A DNA stretch of 64,000 nt. It comes from Magicicada septendecula. Its lineage: Eukaryota; Arthropoda; Insecta; Hemiptera; Cicadidae. Shown here piece by piece: positions 1 to 8,759 of the stretch (its first letter is position 1; every line of letters begins with the position of its first letter). The translations under genes and the position numbers were made by a program. Under the pieces are notes generated by a model, which had not been told where the DNA came from, did no database searches, and saw only the letters and a program-made list of their open reading frames with translations. The DNA lies in NCBI GenBank assembly GCA_034769895.1, contig CM068372.1, positions 381,939,910 through 382,003,909 of the forward strand. Reading direction: 5' to 3'.

Positions 1-468
1 TATAACCTAAAATACAAACACGATAATTTATTTCCTACGCAACGAACTAAAAAAAAACTAGCCGCATTCATGTTAAGATACAATTATAATAATAAATCGA
101 TATCCTGGTACGGAACTGATAAAAATAAACATTAGACAAACGTACAGAAATGGTACTTCGTTTTCAGATTCAGTTTCAATCTTTAGTTCAATCAGAAATA
201 ATAATTAGCAAATAAATGTTTAGATAAAAGAAAAACAATGTCATGTTGCAAAGTCACGGACCCACTTCCTTTTCCGTTGGTAAATCTCACACCAAAATTA
301 TCCAAATCCTTTTCCTCAGGTCGTCCTCTCGTCTGAATTTTTTTCCTAGGACGGAACAATGCTCATGCTTTTCCTTACGTCCTGAAACAAAACCATCACT
401 CCAGCCATGTGAAGTCTTCTCTACTGTATGCCAGATAGTTTAGTGATATATTGTACGTGTTAAATTCT
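1..468. other. AT-rich intergenic sequence
   Basis: AT-rich DNA with short stop-riddled reading frames. I see no gene, RNA or recognisable mobile element in it. Confidence 0.5.
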
Positions 469-660
469 TCTCCTCCTCCTCCTCCTCCTCCTCCTCCTCC
501 TCCTCCTCCTCCTCCTCCTCCTCCTCCTCCTCCTCCTCCTCCTCCTTCTTCTTCTTCTTCTTCTTCTCCTCCTCCTCCTTCTTCTTCTCCTTCTCCTTCT
601 CCTTTTCCTTCCTCTTCCCCTTCTTCTTCTGCTTCTTCTCCGCCACCTCCTCCTCCCCCG
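469..660. repeat. (TCC)n / (TTC)n microsatellite
   Basis: About 75 bp of nearly pure TCC units run from 471, followed by mixed TTC and TCC units to about 655. The poly-Pro, poly-Glu, poly-Gly and poly-Arg reading frames across it in all phases are artefacts of the repeat. Similar trinucleotide arrays elsewhere in the window sit at LINE 3' tails, but no LINE end is recognisable next to this one. Confidence 0.95.
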
Positions 661-1089
661 TGCCCCTTTATAACCCACAAAAATTTTTTAGCCTTCTCGA
701 TTCTTCTGAGCACTTCCACTTTACATCACTTATCCGTCTACATTTTCCCTTCCGTGCACCTTCAAATATGCCTCCAGATGTATTGCATATTACGTAATAT
801 TAATATATACTACCGTCTCGCGCAACAGAGGCTTGTGTCATTCCAGTCACGTTTTTCCAAGACTTTTTTCTCCGTCTCATCGACTACGTTAGCCTTTCAC
901 GATCTCCTGGACCCCGTCTCCGTCGTCTAGATGGAATCTAGTTTAACAACTTTTTGGCCCAACGGTCGTCAGGCATCCGTTTCGTGTCACCGTACCATAC
1001 CAGACACTTTGTCAACATCATCGTCCTCTACAACAGTTAGTCCAAAAATTATTTTATTCCGGTACCAAGCCGATAGATTAGAGCTGATA
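661..1089. other. no recognisable feature
   Basis: Pyrimidine-rich sequence fading into ordinary DNA. The open frames here continue out of the microsatellite and have no recognisable domain. Confidence 0.5.
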
Positions 1090-2017
1090 GCTCCAACTCT
1101 TCTGTGGAAGTCCTAACCTTTCCGTCCCTTTGGTGTATAATTCAATAATTATTTGGGCATGTAGCAGTTATCCATTGGGTTATGATATTCCAAACATTAT
1201 AGCCAACATTGGCCAATATTCAGTTCCTGCCGTGTATCTGCACACCTTCTACGATCTTAGAGAGCATACCATATGCCACGTACCTGAGAATCTCATTTCG
1301 GTCGCTTGAATACGACTGACCTGGGAAGTCGTTAAAGTCCAGTTGTCAGACCCCTGCAGAAATTTACGGAAAGTCATAACCTTGTAGAGATTCAGGCGCC
1401 TTTCTTTCCTCGTTGACTTTAGTGTTGTCCTGATGGTATCGCATATTTTGTTGACCTTATGTAGCTTATTCACCGCGTCATTATTTGAAATATAAGACAC
1501 TTATAGTCCACATATTCAAAATTGCTGACCTGCTCCAAAACAGTTCATCTACAACAACTTTGGTCGTATGTGATTAGGTCCATGAATAGCCGTCAGCTTA
1601 GTCTTCAGTGTGGAGATGAGTAAACCGAAATCCTTGCAGATTCGATTCAACAAATGTACAGTCATCACAAGCTGATTGCCTGGTCACTGCAGAATATACA
1701 GTCATCTGCAGAATGGGCAATCATAAAATGCTCGAAAAGGTTCATCTGCCAATTGTGTATGACATCGTTTAGTCATATATGTAAATTAAAAAGAGAAAGC
1801 GACAATGGCCTTCGTTGTCATATGGCACAGTTACAATTGACCCTAAACTACGAGTTGTGCTTGGTCTTCCTGTCACAATTAGGATTTTGTTTTTTCACAT
1901 AAATACTTTGTATGGCTCTAGTGAGGTGTTGCGGGATCCCTTTCGTCGCCATCATTGCCCACATTCTGCCCTTATTCACTCTATTAAATCCCTTTCTACA
2001 GTCGATGCAAGCTATGT

Positions 2018-2295
2018 ATGTGGGCAGTGCATTGCATTGCATTGTGTGTGGGGGGCGTCTTTGCACCCCCCGCATCTGGGGCATTCACTGCAGCATCTGG
2101 GTCGTGCCAAATGGCTGCCAGAAGATAAACTTAGTCTGGTTCAGTCGGCAGGTAGAAAAAAGAACAAATGCCAACAGCACCAGGTGTTCCCAATTGGTCA
2201 CCCATCCAAGTACTGACCGGACCCGACGTTATTAGCTTCCGTGATCGGACGAGAACCGGTGTATTCAACGTGGTATGGCCGTTGGCATGTGGACA
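2018..2295 (-). mobile_element. 5S rRNA-headed SINE-like insertion with target duplication
   Basis: Read on the minus strand, this unit has a 117-nt 5S rRNA-like head (2286-2170), a body of about 140 nt and a tail of repeated GCAAT units near 2043-2030. It is flanked by ATGTGGGCA (2018-2026) and ATGTGGACA (2287-2295), a 9-bp target duplication with one mismatch. The empty site is seen in the related LINE copy near 10738-10755, where the flanks are contiguous. Head, body, simple tail and target duplication are the architecture of 5S-derived SINEs (SINE3 class). A run of six T at 2161-2156, nine bases after the 5S end, would be expected to stop Pol III, so a one-off processed 5S read-through copy is the alternative. 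Confidence 0.7.
2170..2286 (-). rRNA. 5S rRNA-like sequence, probably a pseudogene
   Basis: The minus strand begins GCCAACGGCCATACCACG and ends GGTGCTGTTGGC, so the two ends pair as helix I of 5S rRNA. Internally GGTTCTCGTCCGATCA and CAGTACTTGGATGGGTGACC match the conserved 5S loops and the box C promoter region. Length is 117 nt against the usual 119-121. The box A region reads AAGCTAATAACGTCGGG, one base shorter than the usual insect AAGTTAAGCAACGTCGGG, so the internal promoter is damaged. Its position inside a LINE with target duplications shows it arrived by retroposition and is not part of a 5S array. Confidence 0.88.
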
Positions 2296-2628
2296 ACTGA
2301 TATTCTGTGTGCTTTTCGAAGACCTCGGCTATTGTGAAGATGCAATGTAAAAATGATCTGCCCTTCCTGAAACTAGCTTTGTAGTCTATTTATGCCTTAA
2401 AAATTGTTTTGTCAATACGGAGTTGTGTTCTCATATCTTCAAATGAAGGAAAATAAGATTGTAAATAAAATTATAATTTGCAAAGAACATTTGAACGAAA
2501 AGAGTTATATGCGGGTGCAGTTAGAACAGTGCAACTGGCGTAATTAATCCTCTTTGTTCATATTTCTCGGATCTGGCTGGTGCTCTGTATAAGGTCTTGT
2601 ACATCCACTTAGTAATTCAAATAGCAAT

Positions 2629-2677
<49 letters not shown>
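2629..2677. repeat. (TG)n microsatellite inside LINE A
   Basis: About 24 TG units. The corresponding place in the inverted LINE A copy (10364-10402) also carries the repeat, so the microsatellite belongs to the element. Confidence 0.95.
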
Positions 2678-2678
<1 letters not shown>

Positions 2679-2984
2679 GGGAGTGCTCGTTAGCCGAAGG
2701 GAAGCAGTTCCGCCTATCTGGACGCCAGCCAGCTGCAGCATCGCCGGATTAGTGTACAGGTTATACGATGAACAAACACTCCTTGTTTTCATTTTATTTT
2801 TTATTTTTATTTAGTTTTCATATTACAAAACTACTTTTTGCTAAAGTCGTTTAACAAAACGATGACTACAAAAAAAGTTGTAATCTTATTACAATGGTTC
2901 TTTGAATGTCATCGGATTATGTTGTTCGTTGTGCTGCACCTACTAAATGGGACTCGATGATTTCCTCTTCGACACATAATAATA

Positions 2985-3739
2985 AAAATATTTTTTTCAT
3001 AGAGGGGGAAAATGTTTTATGCACCGTCAGAGAAGGCCGTGCTTCCTCTGGTGTGTGGGACTCTCACCCACTAAAAAACCCACCTCTAACTCAGGCATTC
3101 ATATCCATCCTGGAACCACTTGGCGTATTACTTCAGGATGCATCCTATTGAGCCCTTATCTGGTTCCTTCTAGATGTTCCTCATCTTCTTCTGCCCGTTG
3201 GGTGCAAGTTGGGCCTGTCTTTTTTTTCTAGTAGGCCCCACTGAATAAATGCATTGGTGCGGTCCCATTCCGCCTTACCACGAAGCATAAGCGCAACTAC
3301 GCTCTCGTGAACTCCTCGAGCTCCATTTCCAGTACCATCCTTTCTGTCTTGCGAATCTGCAGCACTTGAAAAACGTGTGCGAGGCATCTTCATGAGGAGA
3401 GTCTCCGTATTGGCGTGCTGGACTTTGCACCTTTCCCATTCTATGGAGGTAGGCATTAAAATTGACGTGGCCACTGAGCAACTGGGTCAGATGGTAGTTG
3501 ACCTCACCGTGTTGGCGGTCGATCCATTCCTTCAAGTTTGGTATGTGCTTTGCGGTCCATCTTCCTCTCTCCTCTCTATCCCAACGATATTGCCAGAGCC
3601 GTAGAGTGAGTTTCCTGGCTTCATGCTTTGCGGCATCCCTTCCAATTCCCTCTCTTCTTTCGAATAAATGCTTCCGGTCTAGAGCCAACGGGTGTACGGG
3701 AATCACTCCCGCTTTCACCAGGTCTACTGGCTCTGGCAC
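2985..3739 (-). mobile_element. R1-like LINE 3' end, copy 1
   Basis: The minus-strand frame from 3739 to 3275 reads like the C-terminus of an R1-clade reverse transcriptase: GRWTAKHIPNLKEWIDRQHG, then EVNYHLTQLLSGHVNFNAYL, RMGKVQSP and a remnant of the terminal CCHC-like motif (EDASHTFFKCCRF). The frame shifts near 3400; a second frame (3474-3181) carries the last segment, with VVALMLRGKAEWDRTNAF. The 3' UTR reaches about 2985 and contains a hairpin GTGGG-TGAGAGT-CCCAC. No upstream RT or endonuclease domain is present, so the copy is 5' truncated and inactive. R1 elements normally target 28S rDNA, but no rDNA is visible here. Confidence 0.78.
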
Positions 3740-3799
3740 TGACCGGTAAGAGAATTCTCCTCTTAAATAATAATACGTAATATTTTTTTACGAGGGAGA

Positions 3800-4145
3800 C
3801 TGTGGAAAACTAATGTTTGCCGCAGGAGGGTCCGCACTCCTACGGTGTGTGGGACTCGCACCCACAAAAACCAAAAACCCTGTTGTCCACGGTGTGGATC
3901 CACCTCAGGACTCAGCTTTCACAATACTTCAAGGTGGTGCCATTTGTACTTTGTCCTGTGAACATTCATCTGTTTTAAACCTTCAGCGGGTCCACGTTAC
4001 CTGTTTTCTGCTATTATGTAAGAGGCCCTAGCAAGATCATCTTCGGCTTCCTTCTTTTGCCTTAGTGCCTTCTTTATGTAGGCTGCTACCTGATCCCAGT
4101 GGTGTTCACTCTCCAGCATTATTCCGATGATATTTTCGGGCGAGG
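3800..4145 (-). mobile_element. R1-like LINE 3' end, copy 2
   Basis: Only the last part of the coding region is left (4140-3997, SPENIIGIMLESEHHWDQVA, followed by a lysine-rich end and a stop). It matches the terminal segment of copy 1 downstream of its zinc-binding motif. The 3' UTR (about 4000-3810) keeps the hairpin GTGGG-TGCGAGT-CCCAC seen in copy 1. Both copies point the same way, about 800 bp apart, as in a tandem or sequential insertion. Confidence 0.72.
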
Positions 4146-4546
4146 AAATAGTACTAATAATAACAATAATAAGTAACGTTGGGAAGAAGAATAACAGGCA
4201 AAACACGACAAGACAAACTAACGAATGTAAGTGTTCAAGAGACGTGTAAAATAATAAACGATGACAACTAAGAAAGGACCGCGATGATCGCCGATTAGTT
4301 AAGAAAGCTCGAGATAATCGTCCAAAGTAAAAAAAAATTGTACGATTATTTATCTTAAATATCTATCGAGAACGAAGTAGAGAGATAGTGTCGAAATAGA
4401 AGAAGAAGAAGGAAATGATGATGATGATGATGACGATGAAACAGAATAGAGACAACCGTAATCGTGATAGCGATGCAGCAGAGGAAATAAACTACACACG
4501 ATGTTATTCGCGTTATTATTTGCATATACGTTTCGCTTTTCATCGC
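4146..4546. other. AT-rich sequence with a short (ATG)n run
   Basis: No gene seen. A short ATG/GAT trinucleotide run lies at about 4415-4440. The region ends at the TTAA that starts the next element. Confidence 0.5.
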
Positions 4547-4959
4547 TTAACCCACTCAGTGCTGCGTGACGCGCCGGCATGACATGTTACTAATAAAGCT
4601 TCTACAAATCACTGCGAGTTCAGTCGTCGTGGACGGATGTTTTATCGCTGTTCCCGCTGTCTGGGAGTGTTGTGTTGTTTGACTATCGACCTAGTGTGTG
4701 ACTAGTGTTGAGACCTATTGATTATTTCAATTTGGAGAACACAGACCATTCAGTATTCAGTGTTTTGGATATTATATAAGCAGGGAGCGTTTCTTCAGTG
4801 TGCTAATGGTATATATACAAACATAGTAAAATATGCACTAAAAGTGTTTAAAATGAGTAGTGTAAGCGATTTTAAGTTGAGCAGAGACTCACCCAATATT
4901 TCTTATTTTCTTACCTTTGTTAGGTCCGTCTTGTGACTTTTATCTTTAGAATAATATAA

Positions 4960-4996
4960 GCGTGACGCGTTTCAGGTCATCTGACCCATCCTCAGA
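4960..4996 (-). ncRNA. hammerhead-ribozyme-like core (Penelope terminus)
   Basis: The minus strand reads CTGAGGA, one T, a stem GGGTC-AGAT-GACCT, then GAAAC. These are the conserved hammerhead core blocks with a closed stem II; the unpaired base between core and stem II is non-canonical. Stem III would be short (GCG-TCA-CGC). Hammerheads are known from Penelope-like elements. Confidence 0.45.
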
Positions 4997-5068
4997 CACT
5001 TGCTCGAAAATCGATCGGTAATCGCGTGGTGCACCACGACAACAGTGTTATTCATGTTTTTGAACATT

Positions 5069-5192
5069 AATTATTGACAATGAGTTTACATATGTGTGTT
5101 TTTACTTTAATTGGATTTTAATATATGACGAATTATTGACAATGAGTTTACATATGTGTGTTTTTACTTTAATTGGATTTTAATATATGACG
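5069..5192. repeat. 62-bp tandem duplication
   Basis: Units at 5069-5130 and 5131-5192 are identical. They begin AATTATTGACAATGAG and end TAATATATGACG. They lie in the spacer between the two inverted Penelope termini, suggesting a recent slippage or duplication event. Confidence 0.95.
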
Positions 5193-5210
5193 ACCTCTTT
5201 TCGAGCAAGT

Positions 5211-5250
5211 GTCTGAGGATGGGTCAGATGACCTGAAACGCGTCACGCTT
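5211..5250 (+). ncRNA. hammerhead-ribozyme-like core (inverted partner)
   Basis: The exact inverted counterpart of the core at 4960-4996: CTGAGGA at 5213-5219, stem II GGGTC/GACCT and GAAAC at 5235-5239. It shares all features and caveats of that copy. Confidence 0.45.
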
Positions 5251-5708
5251 ATGTTATTCTAAAGATAAAAGTCACAAGACGGACCTAACAAAGGTAAGAA
5301 AATAAGAAATTAAAATATGTGACTTGGACCGTTAAAAAACAAAAATGTTTAAAATTGAAGCACCCAATATGCTTATGACGTGCCGGCGCGTCACAGGAAA
5401 TGGCGTCGCTTTTTCACCGAAATAACTCTGGGAAAATATAATTGACTTTACCTGTGGATATTCAAGGCATAAAGAAAAGTGTATCCACAAATAAAATTGT
5501 GTAGTGATTTAGGATGTTGCATAGGTTAAGGCCTCGCACTGAATGGGCTAATTATGTGTGTAAGATAGGCGTATGGGAGAGTGAGAACCATATGGGCTAC
5601 GCCGCACCGCGTAGCCGGCGACGTTTACGTGAGTCCAACATAATTGGTTTCGTTGCAACCTAGCGGCCTTCGATCGTTGCTCTGCGTCGTATTGCAGTTA
5701 AACTTTTA

Positions 5709-6020
5709 GTGAACTCGTTGTGCGAAAATCTACGCGATGACACAACGGAAAATGTCAACAGACAGAGACAGGGAACTCGGAAGTGGGTGAGTACATGGAT
5801 AGGTAGAAGGGAAATGTATGGTGCCTCTTCAACACTGTTACGCGAGTTGGCAGATGAAGATCCTTCGTCTTACAAAACTCACCTAAGGATGACAGTATAG
5901 AAATTTGAGGAGCTATTAGGAAACGTTGAAGCAAAAATAAGTAGAACAAATACTACCATGAGAAATGGAATTCTCTCAAGAACAAAGCTGGAAATAACAC
6001 TACGTATGTGTCACTTCTCT
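5709..6020 (+). pseudogene. Harbinger (HARBI1-like) transposase, N-terminal fragment
   Basis: The frame contains RKWVSTWIGRREMYGASSTL followed by LLRELADEDPSSYKTHLRM, matching the start of PIF/Harbinger transposases (typically W-V-x-P-W-x-x-R-R, then L-x-x-E-L-x-x-E-D and F-x-R-M). After an in-frame TAG at 5898-5900 the same frame continues with KFEELLGNVEAKIS and a segment ending LEITLRMCHFS, also typical of the family. The DDE catalytic domain, normally the next 250 residues, is absent. The upstream start is uncertain. A nonsense codon plus loss of the catalytic half make it non-functional. Confidence 0.75.
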
Positions 6021-6341
6021 CAAAAATGCGTCTGCTGCTTTAAACCAACTTAATTTTGGTTTATATATTTCACCAGTGCCCGCCCCACTCAACTCGGACT
6101 TTAGGATTTTTGCAAGTTCTTAGCGATAAACCGTTCTTATGGTTTTAATTCTTTTACGCAATAGTTCAGTAGTAATTGTGACGTCTAAATCTGTTTCTTT
6201 AACTTCACTGACAAGTTTTTGAAAAGATACAGCCGTTACATGTTTGTTAGAAAAATCATTTCGCTTAATATTCCACAAAATGTCATATTTTCTGTATATA
6301 GCAAGAAACTCGTGTATGTCATTTTCATTCCACTTACTCAT
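6012..6341 (-). pseudogene. MADF-domain protein fragment of the Harbinger remnant
   Basis: The frame starts MSKWNENDIHEFLAIYRKYD and continues with LWNIKRNDFSNK, then LLRKRIKTIRTVYR, the pattern of a MADF (Myb/SANT-like) DNA-binding domain. After one stop at 6120-6122 the same frame goes on with ELAKILKSELSGAGT and PKLSWFKAADAFL, the usual C-terminal half of insect MADF domains, so a single nonsense mutation splits a nearly complete domain. It converges on the transposase fragment. A degraded host MADF gene is the less likely alternative. Confidence 0.7.
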
Positions 6342-6428
6342 ATTAATATTAAAATTAATGACTTTAGGGCAGGAAACTGAGTCACGTGACTTTCAAGTGG
6401 CAACAAAACTTGACGCTAGGCCAACTCT

Positions 6429-6456
6429 ACTTTCCACTGTCCGGACAGTGGAAAGT
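6429..6456. repeat. 28-bp perfect palindrome
   Basis: Fourteen bases beginning ACTTTCCACTGTCC are followed directly by their exact reverse complement, with no spacer. A partial third copy of the arm (TACTTTCCAC) follows at 6457. It lies near the right end of the Harbinger remnant and may be part of its subterminal structure. Confidence 0.9.
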
Positions 6457-6560
6457 TACTTTCCACAACCGTTTACACAGGGATAGTATAAGGAAAGTAG
6501 CTCGACTTCAAGTGCTTGAAGCCAGTAAACTTGAACCGTGTAAACGAGCCTTTAGCCACG

Positions 6561-6967
6561 TTGCTGGCGTTGGTGTGATGTGATGAAACGGTAAACTCAG
6601 CAAATGAATTGGTGTTGCCAAAGAGACGACGGCTGTATCTGTGTATATGTTACATTAATGTGTTTAAAACGCTTTTATATTTATTGAACCAGCGAATCGA
6701 GTTCTCAGTTTTACCTCGACCTTTTTTTGCTATTTGCCTGTCTGTCTCTCTATTTGGGGTATGTCTCGCGATTACTGTAGAATGAATCATCTGATTTCCA
6801 ATAAAACGTGGATGCCTGTCCATAGCGTTAGCCTCCAGAAAACTTTATTGTTTTTCCGGTTAATCCCCGGGCACAAGTAACAACATGTCAACTGTACAGT
6901 TACCATTCATAAAATGTTGTGTAAAAGTCCCGTCTATCAATTAAGTGTGACACGTCTGTACAGTATA
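6561..6967. other. no recognisable feature
   Basis: Ordinary AT-rich DNA with several in-frame stops in all phases. I see no family resemblance. Confidence 0.45.
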
Positions 6968-7095
6968 TAAATTAAAAAGAGAAGGTGACAGTACAGTACG
7001 AAGGGAGTACACCCTTGTCGTACTCCACAATTGATCAGACCCACACTAGGAGTTGTGCTCCGTCTTCCTGTCTCTATTAAGATTTTGTTTTCGTT
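6968..7095 (-). mobile_element. LINE family A fragment
   Basis: About 125 bp with the same orientation and order as 1785-1895 of the first LINE A copy, for example AGGAGTTGTGCTCCGTCTTC against CGAGTTGTGCTTGGTCTTC, both ending at a GATTTTGTTTT stretch. It covers the segment before the RT active-site loop and is too decayed to translate. Confidence 0.6.
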
Positions 7096-7099
7096 AACC

Positions 7100-8480
7100 A
7101 ATATGTTCGTACTTTTTTTCTCAATTTCGTTAACAGAGCTTAGTTAATAGGGGAGGGGGAGACAAAAATGTGAGGGGGTGAAAATTGTCAAAAAATCGCA
7201 AAGACCCGTGTGGGGTACAGTTGAAATGCTACATTATGAGCGTTTATTTTTGACACTTTAAAAATTTCGAGATCCCTGGGTACCGAAAAGTGAGTAAAAA
7301 TTTTTGATAAAATAGCAAAAATCTATATTGGGTGTCATAGTAAAGAGAATTTTATGCAAACTCTGAAGGCACAAACGCATAATTTACAACAAAGTTTGCC
7401 CGTGAAATAACTCAAAATGTAACAATAAACTATTATTTTATACATAATATAATTATGTATTCTATATTATAATAAATTAAAACATGACGCTAAAAATAAA
7501 TATTTAACCACAATAATCTTTTACCGTTTTTACAACACAAATATTATTTTTTATTTATTAGGATAATCCTGTCACCTTATTTAAATTATCGAGAAATTAT
7601 AGCTATGGTCTTTGTTAAATTCTGTTATTATTTTTGTAAATTTCGGTGACCATTCCAAATATAAACACAATTAATGACAAACAAGAATATAAAAATAGGC
7701 CTACTTCTTCTTGTTTTAAAAAGAATTGTATAAATAGTAAAATGTTAAAATTATGCGCTTGTCTGTAACATTGTGGGCGGCGGGGGCTTACTGTATAAAT
7801 AGGGACGGGTCAAGATTATTGTGCTCAGCTCAGTTACGCCGCTGAGGATGCCACATCGTAGTATGAGGGAAACGTTTGGTTTTAAATTCATTTAAATTTT
7901 TTATTTCAATAAAATAACTTTATTTAAATTTTATTATTTAAAATATTATTTGCTATTTAAATTATAATTACATAAAAATGTTATTTGAATAAATAACATA
8001 ATATTTTATAAAATATTATAAAAATAAACAAAAATATTGTTTATATTCAAATTTATTATTTAAAATACTTAAATATTTATTGAAATTTTATTTCAATAAA
8101 GCGACTCCTGTTAAACCGAAAAACAATGTCGTTATTATTAACGAAAAAGACGACGACAGTTTACGAGCGTAGTATGTTCGGCAGGCAGTACCCCAGCGCT
8201 GCCTAGTGTATCGGTTAAAATAGTTTGAGGACACAACAGTTACCGACCTACTGCACACTGTAAACAGTAAGGACCGGTACTCCGTGCCAGTAAATATTGG
8301 CTCTCTGTGTAATCAGGTGTGACAGAAACCTCATATGCTGGGCACCGTTTACGCTATACTGACTGAAGCAAACACGGTGTAGCACCGGCCACGGCATCAC
8401 GGGAATATAGCGCAATTTGGGGGAGGAGGATCGTGGGCTAGTTTTTAGATCTTTTGAGGATGACTTTTTTGGGGGGGGGG
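7100..8480. other. very AT-rich stretch, no gene
   Basis: About 1.4 kb, mostly AT-rich, with repeated AAATTTAAAT and TTATTTCAATAAA wording at 7880-8105. No coding segment is recognisable. At 7852-7885 there is a degenerate hammerhead-like string (CTGAGGA ... GGGAAACGTTTGG), which may mark another Penelope end. Confidence 0.5.
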
Positions 8481-8499
8481 ATCAAGCTTAGCCCTAAGA

Positions 8500-8665
8500 A
8501 TCCTTGGCAAAAAAGACCGTTGCTTCAACCAGACGCTTAGCAGGATGTGCGCAGCATGCCTACGCCCCCATTCTGACGTATGCACACCCGATCCTGCTGA
8601 CTGCCGACCACAACCGCCAGAGGCCCTACAGAATAATATAACGGCGTGCTCTTAGAATAATATAC
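8500..8665 (+). mobile_element. Jockey-like LINE fragment
   Basis: The plus strand reads APILTYAHPILLTADHNRQ, then RPYRII, a stop and RRALRIIY. This is the segment after the RT catalytic domain in Jockey-type LINEs, where RPILTYAAPAWGYAA and a later RALRII are usual. It is short and damaged, flanked by G- and C-runs at about 8471-8479 and 8670. Confidence 0.6.
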
Positions 8666-8759
8666 CATCCCCCCCCCGAAACTCGAACCAACAACAGATC
8701 ACTTCTTCTTCTATGGCGTCACAGTTCAAAGTCGAACCGTATACTCCATAATCATCCGC

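Larger units (their letters stand above)
1090..2893 (-). mobile_element. LINE family A, decayed reverse transcriptase copy
   Basis: A non-LTR retrotransposon read right to left. Around 2070-1980 lies an RT motif-A-like stretch (YIACIDCRKGFNRVNKGR). Around 1800-1690 a different frame shows SLFNLYI-like and SADDCIFCSDQ text, the degraded YADD active-site region. At 1640-1570 a frame reads KDFGLLISTLKTKL. From 1500 to 1249 comes the RT tail with WTLTTSQVSRIQATEMRF. Frames change several times, so this is a pseudogene. The upstream part (2287-2893) carries a TG microsatellite. The whole unit is interrupted at 2027-2286 by a 5S-headed insertion. A second copy lies in opposite orientation at 10137-10905 and lacks that insertion. 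The clade (RTE- or CR1-like) is not resolved. Confidence 0.8.
4895..5312. mobile_element. inverted pair of Penelope-like element termini
   Basis: A stretch of about 115 bp (4899-5013) recurs as its reverse complement at about 5196-5310, separated by about 180 bp that includes a tandem 62-bp duplication. Each arm carries a hammerhead-like core followed by GAAACGCGTC, the pattern also seen downstream of coding Penelope fragments in this window. Inverted terminal pieces are typical of Penelope insertions. No reverse transcriptase is present. Confidence 0.6.
4547..5551. mobile_element. piggyBac-like non-autonomous element, about 1 kb
   Basis: The left end reads TTAA followed by CCCACTCAGTGC (from 4551). 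The right end is the inverse complement of CCCATTCAGTGC (to 5547), followed by CTAA. The 12-bp inverted termini differ at one base and the flanks are TTAA/CTAA, as expected for piggyBac-type transposons that target TTAA. A further inverted pair, GTGACGCGCCGGCA, lies at 4567-4580 and on the other strand near 5382-5395, like the subterminal repeats of that superfamily. There is no transposase; the middle is occupied by paired Penelope termini. Confidence 0.6.
5560..6560. mobile_element. PIF/Harbinger-type transposon remnant
   Basis: The unit holds an N-terminal transposase fragment (plus strand) and a MADF-domain fragment (minus strand), meeting tail to tail near 6010. PIF/Harbinger transposons encode a DDE transposase and a separate Myb/SANT- or MADF-like DNA-binding protein, which this pairing matches. 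The catalytic part of the transposase is missing. Possible terminal similarity (CGTTTACGTG near 5620 and CGTTTACACGG inverted near 6545) is weak, so the outer limits are approximate. Confidence 0.6.

Noticed and set aside
396-930. Long frames rich in Pro, Ser, Gly, Glu or Arg on both strands
   Set aside because: They are translations of the (TCC)n/(TTC)n microsatellite in different phases. The same applies at 19031-19353, 31459-31785 and 35665-35929.
2632-2814. Cys-Val and His-Thr repeat frames near TG/CA runs
   Set aside because: Microsatellite translations. The conserved part shared with 10191-10397 is explained by the LINE A repeat and is not a gene.
5001-5200. CRISPR-like array
   Set aside because: There are only two tandem units without spacers, and the sequence is eukaryotic. 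No array exists in the window.
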